Below are positions 44,958-52,876 of a stretch of DNA of 64,000 nt, piece after piece (positions within the stretch are counted from its first letter, which is position 1; the number at the start of each line of letters is the position of its first letter). Origin of the DNA: Bin80 sp965261255 (lineage in GTDB: Bacteria; Bacteroidota; Rhodothermia; Rhodothermales; Bin80). A program made the position numbers and the translations under genes. The stretch spans positions 744,001 through 808,000 of the forward strand of contig CBDHCQ010000004.1 in the NCBI GenBank assembly GCA_965261255.1. Direction: 5' to 3'. The notes under the pieces are model-generated. The model worked only from the letters and a program-made list of their open reading frames with translations. It made no database searches and was not told the DNA's origin.

Positions 44958-45269
44958 CTATTCCTGGATAGAAATCGGATCAACCTCCGCTAACACTTCG
45001 GATAATTTGCGGTCAAGATGGTCTGTTTCACGATCAAGCGCGGCCACTAAGACATCAGAGGTCTCTCTCGCACCATCCAGTTCTTCGGCCAAGAACAAGG
45101 CTGTTATCACTGCAGCAACAAGATCCGGCTGGTCTGGATGTTGCTCTTTAAATGCGCGCATACGCTGATCTACACGCCGGGCAACATCCTCCATGGTCTC
45201 TACATCACTGGCTTGCACCAGTAGGGGATAATCACGGCCAAGAATACGAACTTTGAGGGGTTGGTGCAT
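44958..45269 (-). CDS. zapA: Cell division protein ZapA
   Basis: 103 residues. Starts PLKVRILGRDYPLLVQASDVETMEDVARRVDQRMRAF, the ZapA head domain, then a helical tail (ITALFLAEELDGARET) that dimerises as a coiled coil. ZapA bundles FtsZ filaments at the division site. Its ATG lies three bases after the stop of the upstream coiled-coil gene, so they are co-translated partners. Confidence 0.9.
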   Translation of the reverse strand: MHQPLKVRILGRDYPLLVQASDVETMEDVARRVDQRMRAFKEQHPDQPDLVAAVITALFLAEELDGARETSDVLVAALDRETDHLDRKLSEVLAEVDPISIQE

Positions 45270-45272
45270 GGA

Positions 45273-45605
45273 TCAGTTCTCCTCCTGGTCAAAGACTAAA
45301 TAATTGTCTATAGTCTTGATGAACTTATTGATCCGGTCGAGAAGTTCCTGCTCGTTTTCATCAAAAGTAAGCACCGCTTTTGTAGGCTTGATATTCGAGG
45401 CAGCCTCGAGTTCTGCAATCTGCTCTGCGAGTTTTCGATTCTGTTGCCTCAGGCGCTTGATTTCTTTTACGGCAGCTTCAACACGGTCACGTAGCCGTCG
45501 CAGGGACTTGGCTCCCCGCAGGGCGATGGCCGGCTGCATATCAAACCCTTGGTCGACTGGGGGGAGGTCAGGCTTTTGTGCCGGAGGGAGATTTTCGACG
45601 ATCAT
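45273..45605 (-). CDS. Coiled-coil protein upstream of zapA (possible division factor)
   Basis: 110 residues: a Pro-rich start, then a basic coiled coil (LRRLRDRVEAAVKEIKRLRQQNRKLAEQIAELEAA) and a C-terminal DENEQELLDRINKFIKTIDNYL. It resembles ZapB-like or other small FtsZ-associated coiled-coil proteins in size and position but not clearly in sequence. Coupling to zapA supports a division role (inference). Confidence 0.72.
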   Translation of the reverse strand: MIVENLPPAQKPDLPPVDQGFDMQPAIALRGAKSLRRLRDRVEAAVKEIKRLRQQNRKLAEQIAELEAASNIKPTKAVLTFDENEQELLDRINKFIKTIDNYLVFDQEEN

Positions 45606-45680
45606 GCTAGAAACAACCTTAACCAGACCTTAAACAACTCAAATTAAGGTAATGGTTCATATTGACATTGTCAAATACCC

Positions 45681-48128
45681 TCAAGCACGTAACTCTGCAT
45701 CAAATTGTGCAGAAAGAGTTGTAACAATTTTTTGAACTATGTGGTCAATCTCTTTATCCCGAAGGGTCCGATTTGCGCCAAAGCGCAATGAAAATGCCAC
45801 GCTTTTTTTACCCAGTGCAATCCCCTCACCCTTATAGATATCAAATATGTCCACTTTCTTGAGGAGTGTCTGGCCAGCCTTGCGCACTTGCTTGAGCATG
45901 GGGCCAACAGGTTGCTGCGAATCCACGACCATAGCAATATCCCGCTCAACAACAGGGTAGCGGGATACCGGCGTATAAACGGTAGCTGGCTGTTTTTCGC
46001 AGATTAGTGCCAATCTTGTCCAATTAAATGTGGCAAAGAAAACAGGATCAGGTAAGTCATGGGCCGCCTGTATATCGTCCGAAAGACGAGCAATAGTTCC
46101 CACCCACTTCTTGTTTGTGTAGAGTGTAATGTGATGAGCCGTAATCTCTGTCGGCTTAATACTCGGCTCCATCCTGAGAGAATCAAGGTTCAATAGACTT
46201 AACAGCTTCTCTACATCGCCCTTGATGTCAAAGAAGTCTGCCAAAGGTATGCTGCCATCCCAGCTCTGCGGTCGGACAGGGCCACTAACCCCAAATAAGA
46301 GCACTTCATATTCGGAGTAATTCTCTACAAAGGCCGCTTCATGCTCGCTGAGATGAAAGACATGCCCGAACTCATAAAACCGGAGCGTCCGTTGTCCGTG
46401 GTGAGCATTATGTTGCATGACATTCAGCATACCCGGAAGAAGTGAAGGCCGCAAGGTTGCCATGGAGCGGGATACCGCATTTAAGGTGCGTACCGGCGGA
46501 TAATCCGCCGCGGTGACCGCTTGACTGAACTGAAGGGCCTGTTCATCCGGCAACAGGCTGTTTGTATAGATTTCCCGGAATCCATGACCGTTCAGATAGG
46601 CGTGAACATGTTCGCGCATCAAATCAACGGGGCGCGCAACCGGAACAGATGCAGGTAACGGTCCGGACTGCGGTTTCTGAATTTGGTCGAACCCGTAGAT
46701 GCGTGCAATCTCTTCAATCAGATCAATCTCTAAATGAATGTCAGGCCGGTAGGTAGGCACCGTGCACGAGATCGTGTCACATGCTTCGTGCGGGTCAAAC
46801 CCAAGCGATGCGAGGATTTGAAGAATATCCTTGCGTGGTATTTGTATACCCAGAATTTTTGGTACACGGGTAAGCCGTAACTCAAGCCTGGTTGCTGTCG
46901 GGGTATGGGGGTGCATATCCACGATCCCAGGGGTAACCGAACCATCTCCCAGCTCTGCTATCAGCGCGGCTACACGTGTGGTGGCCGATGGTTGGATAGC
47001 TGTATCAACACCGCGTTCGAATCTGTAGGACGCATCTGTTGCTATACCCAGAGCTCTTGCAGACCGCCTTGTCCGGGATGGGCAGAACCAAGCCCCTTCA
47101 ATCAACACATTGGAGGTAGTCTCGTCGACTTCAGAGTTTTCACCACCCATGACGCCCCCAATCGCAACTGGCCGCTCACCATCACAAATCAGGACAACTC
47201 CCTCAGGCAATGTGTGATTTTTGCCATCAAGTGTGGTAAACTCCTCTCCCTCAACAGATTCCCGAACCACAATTCGTTGTTCGGCTATGCGGTCATAGTC
47301 GAATGCGTGTAGAGGCTGCCCGCATTCATACATAACGAAATTGGTCGCATCAACAACATTGTTGATAGAACGAAGCCCGATGGCTTCCAATCGTCGCCTT
47401 AGCCAGGCCGGGGAAGGACCGACCTTTACATCTGTGACAATCATTGCCACGTAACGGCGACACAAGTCGGGGCATTGGATTTCGACCTCGATATGTTGGG
47501 TCGTCTCACCGCCGTCTGGCGGAATGGAAACTTCGGGATGTTGTAGCGGCACATTTTGCAGTGCGGATACGTCCCGGGCTACCCCTATGTGACTGGTTGC
47601 ATCTGCCCGGTTTGGCGTAATAACAATATCAAGCACCGTATCATTCACCTCCTGTCCCTCTCTTTTCAGATAGTCCAGCAAGGGTTCGCCAATCACCGCG
47701 TTTTCGGATAGAACCATGATACCGCTGTGGTCATCAGACAGCCCAAGTTCATCCTCCGCGCAGATCATCCCCATGGACACCTGGCCACGTATCTTGTTTT
47801 TTTTGATCTTGAGTGCTTTTTCGCCGATGGCCAAATGGGCCCCGATTGTTGCCACTGGTACCCGTTGGTCAGCGGCAACATTGGGAGCACCACAAACGAT
47901 GGGGATTAATTCGTCCGTTCCCAGGTCAACATCGCAAAGTTTCAAGCGGTCAGCGTTGGGGTGCGGGTGTACCGACGCTACGCGTCCGACGAAGACGCCG
48001 TCCAATGATGGACCGAGATGCAGAATATCCTCGACCTCAAGCCCGGACATCGTTAAAGCATGCGCAAGGTCCTTCGGGGACAGTTCATGCGCTACATACT
48101 CGGACAGCCAGTTGTAGGAGATCTTCAT
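45681..48128 (-). CDS. pheT: Phenylalanyl-tRNA synthetase beta subunit
   Basis: 815 residues, full length. N-terminal KISYNWLSEYV, tRNA-binding OB domain (VGRVASVHPHPNADRLKLCDVDLG), the B3/B4 editing region, B5 DNA-binding-like domain (IPRKDILQILASLGFDP) and a C-terminal FDX-ACB domain (YPVVERDIAMVVDSQQPVGPM). With PheS it forms the alpha2beta2 synthetase and edits Tyr-tRNA-Phe. Starts five bases after the pheS stop; regulated by the upstream Phe attenuator (see pheS leader). Confidence 0.97.
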   Translation of the reverse strand: MKISYNWLSEYVAHELSPKDLAHALTMSGLEVEDILHLGPSLDGVFVGRVASVHPHPNADRLKLCDVDLGTDELIPIVCGAPNVAADQRVPVATIGAHLAIGEKALKIKKNKIRGQVSMGMICAEDELGLSDDHSGIMVLSENAVIGEPLLDYLKREGQEVNDTVLDIVITPNRADATSHIGVARDVSALQNVPLQHPEVSIPPDGGETTQHIEVEIQCPDLCRRYVAMIVTDVKVGPSPAWLRRRLEAIGLRSINNVVDATNFVMYECGQPLHAFDYDRIAEQRIVVRESVEGEEFTTLDGKNHTLPEGVVLICDGERPVAIGGVMGGENSEVDETTSNVLIEGAWFCPSRTRRSARALGIATDASYRFERGVDTAIQPSATTRVAALIAELGDGSVTPGIVDMHPHTPTATRLELRLTRVPKILGIQIPRKDILQILASLGFDPHEACDTISCTVPTYRPDIHLEIDLIEEIARIYGFDQIQKPQSGPLPASVPVARPVDLMREHVHAYLNGHGFREIYTNSLLPDEQALQFSQAVTAADYPPVRTLNAVSRSMATLRPSLLPGMLNVMQHNAHHGQRTLRFYEFGHVFHLSEHEAAFVENYSEYEVLLFGVSGPVRPQSWDGSIPLADFFDIKGDVEKLLSLLNLDSLRMEPSIKPTEITAHHITLYTNKKWVGTIARLSDDIQAAHDLPDPVFFATFNWTRLALICEKQPATVYTPVSRYPVVERDIAMVVDSQQPVGPMLKQVRKAGQTLLKKVDIFDIYKGEGIALGKKSVAFSLRFGANRTLRDKEIDHIVQKIVTTLSAQFDAELRA

Positions 48129-48133
48129 GGCAA

Positions 48134-49165
48134 TTAGAATTGCGCTAAAAATCGTACGTCGTTTTCGTAAAAGATGCGTATATCATCTATACCGTACCGG
48201 AGCATGGCGGGGCGCTCTATGCCCATGCCAAATGCATATCCAGTATAGCGTTCGGAGTCAATGCCCACGGCTTCTAAAACGTTAGGATGAACCATGCCGC
48301 TGCCCAGGATTTCCATCCAACGCCCACCTTCTGGATGATCAGGCAAGTCCCACCAGATGTCTACTTCACCACTCGGCTCCGTGAACGGAAAGAAACTAGG
48401 GCGGAATCGCATCTTGACCTCGTCACCGAAAAATGCACGCGCAAAGCCGGTGAGCGTGTGTTTAAGGTCGGCCATGGTTACGCCTTCATCCACGACTAGT
48501 CCCTCTACCTGATGAAACAGACAATAGGACTTATAGGTGATGGCCTCATTGCGAAAAACTCGCCCTGGTGCGATCAGGCGGAAAGGGGGTTCCCCGGCCA
48601 TCATAGTTCGAATCTGTACGGGAGAGGTATGTGTGCGCATCATGGCTCCAGCCCGGCCTTCTCCCGGCTCTTCAATGAAGAGCGTATCCTGCATGTCGCG
48701 GGCGGGGTGATCAGCCGGAAAATTCAGCGCGGTGAAGTTATGCCAGTCATCCTCAATTTCAGGCCCCTCGGCGATTGTAAAGCCCATGTGCTCAAATATA
48801 TCTGTAATCTTGGCCAGGGCAAGCGTGATGGGATGTCGGGATCCGGCCCACTGGCTGCGTCGGCCGGGTAGTGTAAGGTCAATGTTATGGGTATTCGTAG
48901 TCTTTACGCGGTGTTGCTCAATGGCAGACTCCAGTGCGGTTTGGGCCTCTTTATGCAGGGCATTAAGCAGCAGTCCGGCACTGCGTCGGTCCTGTTTGGG
49001 GAGATGCGGAATAGTCTTGAAGAGCTTGGGGATCACACCGCGTCGCTGTCCTAAGAACCGGATACGGAATTCCTCAGACTCGGCAGGTGTGTCAAGTCTT
49101 GCTTCTGCAATCTCCTTAGTGAAGGTTGCGGCGACTGTTTTCAGATACTCTAGATTTGTCTCCAT
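48134..49165 (-). CDS. pheS: Phenylalanyl-tRNA synthetase alpha subunit
   Basis: 343 residues from the ATG at 49165; an in-frame extension to 49225 would run through the terminator hairpin and is not used. Class II motifs: motif 1 region HPITLALAKITDIFEHMGF, motif 2 HTSPVQIRTMM and GRVFRNEAITYKSYCLFHQVEG, motif 3 GFAFGMGIERPAMLRYGI-like block (AFGMGIERPAMLRYG). It holds the catalytic site for Phe activation. Expression is likely controlled by transcription attenuation in the 127 bases between rplT and pheS. Confidence 0.97.
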   Translation of the reverse strand: METNLEYLKTVAATFTKEIAEARLDTPAESEEFRIRFLGQRRGVIPKLFKTIPHLPKQDRRSAGLLLNALHKEAQTALESAIEQHRVKTTNTHNIDLTLPGRRSQWAGSRHPITLALAKITDIFEHMGFTIAEGPEIEDDWHNFTALNFPADHPARDMQDTLFIEEPGEGRAGAMMRTHTSPVQIRTMMAGEPPFRLIAPGRVFRNEAITYKSYCLFHQVEGLVVDEGVTMADLKHTLTGFARAFFGDEVKMRFRPSFFPFTEPSGEVDIWWDLPDHPEGGRWMEILGSGMVHPNVLEAVGIDSERYTGYAFGMGIERPAMLRYGIDDIRIFYENDVRFLAQF

Positions 49166-49182
49166 GCTACCAAAACAAGAAA

Positions 49183-49211
49183 CCCGCCAGGCCTGCGCGA
49201 GCAGGGGCGGG
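49183..49211 (-). terminator. Attenuator terminator of pheST
   Basis: On the minus strand CCCGCC, CCTGC, a TCGC loop, GCAGG and GGCGGG form a strong hairpin followed at once by TTTCTTGTTTT. It sits 18 bases upstream of the pheS ATG and downstream of rplT. The 5' arm can instead pair with AGGGGC at 49236-49241 (see leader), which would open the terminator. Confidence 0.8.
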
Positions 49212-49235
49212 AATGTTCTCACCAATCTACATTCG

Positions 49236-49241
49236 GCCCCT
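49236..49241 (-). promoter_or_regulatory. Antiterminator half-site of the Phe attenuator
   Basis: AGGGGC, beginning at the leader-peptide stop codon, is the exact complement of GCCCCT at 49203-49208, which is part of the terminator stem. The two pairings exclude each other, the hallmark of ribosome-mediated attenuation. Confidence 0.6.
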
Positions 49242-49290
49242 AGCCAAGCAAGGTGCCGCTAAAAAAGAATGCACTAGATATATGGGTCAT
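49240..49290 (-). CDS. pheM: pheST leader peptide with three consecutive Phe codons (PheM-like)
   Basis: 16 residues, MTHISSAFFFSGTLLG, with TTC TTT TTT in a row; ATG two bases after the rplT stop. In E. coli pheM is a 14-residue Phe-rich leader between rplT and pheS that couples pheST transcription to charged tRNA-Phe. The order rplT, leader, pheST is the same here. When Phe-tRNA is scarce the ribosome should stall in the FFF run and allow the antiterminator; when it is plentiful the terminator should form. Short, so earlier gene calling would miss it. Confidence 0.75.
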   Translation of the reverse strand: MTHISSAFFFSGTLLG

Positions 49291-49292
49291 CG

Positions 49293-49643
49293 TCAAGTAC
49301 CGTGCGCTTCCTGAACAACACGGGTAAAGGTTGCCGGTTCATTCATGGCTAAATCGGCAAGTACCTTTCTGTTGAGAGCGATCCCCTCTTTGCGCAGGGC
49401 ACCGGCAAGACGGGAGTAGGTTGTACCATTCAGCCTGGCAGCAGCATTTATTCGCACAATCCAGAGTCGACGGAACTGCTGCTTACGTTTGCGGCGGTCC
49501 CGGTACGAGTACTGGAGTCCCTTTTCGACCGCATGCTTAGCTACGGTGTAAACCTTACTCCGGCTACCCCAGTATCCTTTGGCCATGCCAAGGACTTTCC
49601 TGCGTCGTTGACGTGAAGCTACTCTATTGCGTGCGCGTGGCAT
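49293..49643 (-). CDS. rplT: 50S ribosomal protein L20
   Basis: 116 residues with the unmistakable MPRARNRVASRQRRRKVLGMAKGYWGSRSKVYTVAKHAVEKGLQYSYRDRRKRK start. L20 is an early-assembly 23S rRNA binder and in several bacteria a translational repressor of its own operon. Follows rpmI in the conserved infC-rpmI-rplT order. Confidence 0.98.
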   Translation of the reverse strand: MPRARNRVASRQRRRKVLGMAKGYWGSRSKVYTVAKHAVEKGLQYSYRDRRKRKQQFRRLWIVRINAAARLNGTTYSRLAGALRKEGIALNRKVLADLAMNEPATFTRVVQEAHGT

Positions 49644-49675
49644 TATTATCAGCGAATTTAGGGATCACCAATCCA

Positions 49676-49876
49676 TCACTTGGAAGAACCCAGTAAACGA
49701 TTTATGCGTGGCTCGTCACTTTTGTCGACGAGCGTTTTCTTACCAAGCGCCCGTTTGCGTTTACGGCTCTTCTTTGTCAGGATATGGCTTTTGAAGGCAT
49801 GCGCGCGCTTCAGGCGCCCGGATGCAGTTCGGACGAATCGTTTTTTGGCCCCGCTGTTGGTTTTGGTCTTCGGCAT
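49676..49876 (-). CDS. rpmI: 50S ribosomal protein L35
   Basis: 66 residues, MPKTKTNSGAKKRFVRTASGRLKRAHAFKSHILTKKS, very basic, standard length. Co-transcribed with infC and rplT by position (gaps of 32 and 69 bases). Confidence 0.97.
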   Translation of the reverse strand: MPKTKTNSGAKKRFVRTASGRLKRAHAFKSHILTKKSRKRKRALGKKTLVDKSDEPRINRLLGSSK

Positions 49877-49945
49877 CGTTCCGAAATAATCAAGACGAAA
49901 TCTAACCGCAATAAGATTAATTGTGTTCCATCAAAGGGTCGTCCC

Positions 49946-50464
49946 TCACTTGGTTTTCAGGGGAGCAAGGGTTACGGTCATGCGCCGGCCCTCCATTCGC
50001 GGTTCCTGATCCAGTCGGGCAACATCTTTCAGTGCATCAATGAAGCGTGCCAGAATGACCATCCCCTGTTCCTTGTAGATAATATCCCGTCCTCTGAACT
50101 GTACATAGGCACGCACCTTGTGACCGTCGGAGAGAAATTCGTAGGCGTGCTTCGTTTTGAATTGGAAGTCATGCGTATCGGTGCGGGGCCGAAAGCGGAT
50201 TTCTTTGAGTTGCGTGTGATGCTGCTTTTTGCGAGCATCGCGCTCTTTCTTGTTCTTTTCGTAGAGAAACTTGCCATAGTCCATAATCTTGCAGACTGGA
50301 GGATCGGCATTTGGGGCAATTTCCACCAGATCCATGGACTGTTCATCAGCCATATCCAAGGCTTCCTGCAGGTCGTACAGGCCATGCTTACCTCCTGGAT
50401 TCACTACACGGACTACATCTGCCTCGATGGCGTCGTTAATACGTATCTGTATGCGTTTTGCGAT
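49946..50464 (-). CDS. infC: Translation initiation factor IF-3, non-canonical ATC start
   Basis: 172 residues when started at ATC 50464 (reads M/I-AKRIQIRINDAIEADVVRVVNPGGKHG). The conserved IF-3 N-terminus RINDAI lies upstream of the first usable canonical start, a GTG at 50404, and there is no ATG, GTG or TTG between the preceding in-frame TAA and RINDAI. Rare AUU/AUC starts on infC are the known basis of IF-3 autoregulation, because IF-3 rejects non-AUG initiation. ATC at 50467 is an equal alternative. The rest (YDLQEALDMADEQSMDLVEIAPNADPPVCKIMDYGKFLYEK) is clear IF-3. The factor prevents premature 30S-50S joining and checks the start codon. Confidence 0.93.
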   Translation of the reverse strand: MAKRIQIRINDAIEADVVRVVNPGGKHGLYDLQEALDMADEQSMDLVEIAPNADPPVCKIMDYGKFLYEKNKKERDARKKQHHTQLKEIRFRPRTDTHDFQFKTKHAYEFLSDGHKVRAYVQFRGRDIIYKEQGMVILARFIDALKDVARLDQEPRMEGRRMTVTLAPLKTK

Positions 50465-50519
50465 GATGTTATGAGTTTTTGTTTCGAAGGAAGAAAATCC
50501 AAGGAATTTACCTTGTTAG

Positions 50520-50593
50520 TGGGTCCTAATGGATTCGAACCATCGACCTCTACGATGTCAACGTAGCGCTCTAACCAACTGAGCTAAGGACCC
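50520..50593 (-). tRNA. tRNA-Val (anticodon GAC)
   Basis: Cloverleaf on the minus strand: acceptor GGGTCCT/AGGACCC, D-arm GCTC/GAGC, anticodon stem CTACG/CGTAG with loop TTGACAT giving GAC (Val codons GTC/GTT), T-arm GATGG-TTCGAAT-CCATT. CCA is not encoded. It lies 55 bases upstream of the infC start and in the same direction, so a shared transcript is possible. Confidence 0.94.
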
Positions 50594-50824
50594 CTGCGCG
50601 CATCAATGCAAATTACGGACTTTAACGCTACAGATGTATTATGTGCACAGGGTGGGATTCTGCCTTTGGTAAGGGGATGTCAAGTAGGGAATGTAATGGG
50701 GAAAGTTCCTGCTAGGTTCCAGGGAAATAAAGTGCGGTATTTTTCAGAACTTTTTGTACAGTAAATTCCCTGATCAGCGGCGCATCTACCACCGTTGCAG
50801 TAAAACCAAAAGATTGAATCATGA

Positions 50825-51910
50825 ATGTCTATTAAATCAGTCACTTTCACACTTCTGATTATCCTGTTTGCCACTGGATGTGGCACAGAAGCTCCTCGCT
50901 CCATCACAACAGTGTCTTGGGGAGGCTCGTATGGACAAGCCGTCAACGAGGCGGTGAATATCCCCTTCGCCGAGGAGATGGGCATCAACATTGGGGTCGA
51001 GGACTATAACGGAGGCCTCGCCCAAATCCGCGCGCAAGTGGAAATTGGCAATATTCACTGGGATGTAGTGGATCTGGAATTCGCCGACGCAGTGCGGGGA
51101 TGCGACGAAGGACTTCTGGAACCGATAGACATCGACATATTACCGCCTGGCCCTGATGGAACACCGGCTATTGAGGATTTTGTGGCCGAAACCCTGACTG
51201 AATGTGGTATAGGTAATAATTTTTGGTCAACCGTGTATGCTTACAGTGAGGCCGCCATTCCTGGTCCCAAGCCCACTACGATGGCTGACTTTTTCGACTT
51301 GGAGACCTTCCCTGGTCGCCGGGGAATGAGACGAGCACCGCAGGTAAATCTTGAATGGGCATTGATTGCAGACGGGGTGCCCCTAGATCAGGTGTACGCT
51401 ACACTGGATACCCCCGAGGGAGTTGAGCGTGCTTTTGCAAAGCTCGAATCCATCAAGGAAGAGGTGATCTGGTGGGAAGCCGGTGCCCAGCCGCCACAAA
51501 TGCTGGCCGATGGAGAAGTGATCATGACCACAGCTTACAACGGTCGTATTTTCAACGCACAGGTACTCGAAGATCAGCCGTTCGTGATTGTATGGGACGG
51601 ACAGATGCTTGATGTGGGACAGATCGGAATTGTCCGAGGTACTCCGCGCCTCAGGGAGGCCTTGGAATATGTAGTATTCGCAACCACTGCTGAATCATTG
51701 TCGCGGGTCGGGAGGCGGATTTCATATTCCCCCGTGCGGAAGTCCGGGATGCCACTGGTGACTACCCATGTGGTGGCTGGCGTAGACATGGAACCACACA
51801 TGCCGGCGAGTCCTGCCAATACGCAGCGGGTTCTGCGTTTCAACTCAGCTTGGTGGGTTGACCACCAGGACGAAATGAACGAACGGTTTAGCGCATGGCT
51901 GGCCCAGTGA
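50825..51910 (+). CDS. ABC transporter substrate-binding lipoprotein (polyamine/PotD-like)
   Basis: 361 residues. Signal with LFATGCG lipobox, then VSWGGSYGQAVNEAVNIPFAEEMGINI, WDVVDLEFAD, TTAYNGRIFNAQ and SPVRKSGMP, matching class-D/PotD-like solute-binding proteins. The usual ligand class is polyamines or small organic cations. No permease or ATPase gene follows in the window, so it is an orphan; the region to 52074 is too short for one. Confidence 0.88.
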   Translation: MSIKSVTFTLLIILFATGCGTEAPRSITTVSWGGSYGQAVNEAVNIPFAEEMGINIGVEDYNGGLAQIRAQVEIGNIHWDVVDLEFADAVRGCDEGLLEPIDIDILPPGPDGTPAIEDFVAETLTECGIGNNFWSTVYAYSEAAIPGPKPTTMADFFDLETFPGRRGMRRAPQVNLEWALIADGVPLDQVYATLDTPEGVERAFAKLESIKEEVIWWEAGAQPPQMLADGEVIMTTAYNGRIFNAQVLEDQPFVIVWDGQMLDVGQIGIVRGTPRLREALEYVVFATTAESLSRVGRRISYSPVRKSGMPLVTTHVVAGVDMEPHMPASPANTQRVLRFNSAWWVDHQDEMNERFSAWLAQ

Positions 51911-52074
51911 GGGTTTCTCCGGCGAGGGACACCCGTGCAAAGCGAGATCGTAATTGGGCTTGCGAACGCCGAGGCTATAGCCAGTGCGGGCACTTACAGA
52001 ATTCGAATTGAGATTCTTGTCCTACCCAGTTCCTGCAGCGCAGCCGCCAGGAGAGCACGGGCCGTATACATTGG

Positions 52075-52695
52075 TCACAGTGCAAGCGCAAGCTTGAGGG
52101 TTGGTCCGGGAGTGACTCCTATGCGCAGTGCGCTTTCACGCTCACGTCGTGCGGTAAGCAAGGCGGATAAGGAAGCAATCAAACGGTTGGCCACGAGTGC
52201 AGCAATAAAACTGCCCCGTCGCTGCCCCCAGGATTCAGCATCTCCCCGAAGATCTCTATACCGTTGGAAATCCCGCTCGCTGGTCCAGGCCCACTGAAAT
52301 GCCGGATCATCCACATATGAGGCTAAGTCAACACGTCGGCTGCGCAGCTGTGCTTCGCGATAATCACTGGAGGAGAGGTGGTTGCCGATTGTGACGTAGA
52401 ACCGTCGATCTTTCCCCGTGGTCGATACTCCCGCGTAGGATGCCGCCCATGATTGATAGCTTTGAACTAGCTGACCACGCTGCCATTCACTGGTAACAAG
52501 CCCGGCCAGGAGTACAGCGTCGGCGATGACATAGAGAGCGGCACGCCGATTCCATTTGTTTCCATTAGCATATCTATGCCCCAGACCTGGCAATGCGATA
52601 CTGTAAGCCGCCGCCTTTGCGGGGCGCAGAGGGGCTTGAGCAGCGGAATCAACTGCGCTTGGCAACAAGAATACAAGTAGAATTAATATGCGCAT
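52075..52695 (-). CDS. DUF5683 family protein
   Basis: 206 residues. Signal peptide (ILILLVFLLPSAVDSAAQA), then AAAYSIALPGLGHRYANGNKWNRRAALYVIADAVLL with a second hydrophobic segment, an extended soluble middle and a final membrane-like stretch SFIAALVANRLIASLSALL. The PGLGxxYNG motif and layout match DUF5683, common in Bacteroidota and of unknown function. Last gene of a leftward set with the receptor and aldo/keto reductase. Confidence 0.82.
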   Translation of the reverse strand: MRILILLVFLLPSAVDSAAQAPLRPAKAAAYSIALPGLGHRYANGNKWNRRAALYVIADAVLLAGLVTSEWQRGQLVQSYQSWAASYAGVSTTGKDRRFYVTIGNHLSSSDYREAQLRSRRVDLASYVDDPAFQWAWTSERDFQRYRDLRGDAESWGQRRGSFIAALVANRLIASLSALLTARRERESALRIGVTPGPTLKLALAL

Positions 52696-52876
52696 GCACC
52701 GTAATTAAGGCAATAATGCGTATGTACCGAGTTTATGTTTGCAGATAATTTAGGACGTTCCACACGAGGAGCCAGCACCAATGGTACAACGCGTAACATC
52801 TGGGGTTGCTTGAAAGTGCTCACGGTTCGAAACAATAATCCAGAGGTTGCAGGCAAGAACATAATCTTGTAGTCCC

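Noticed and set aside
49784..50566. 260-codon rightward frame opposite infC, rpmI and tRNA-Val
   Set aside because: Antisense to three certain genes; it ends in the tRNA. No recognisable domain.
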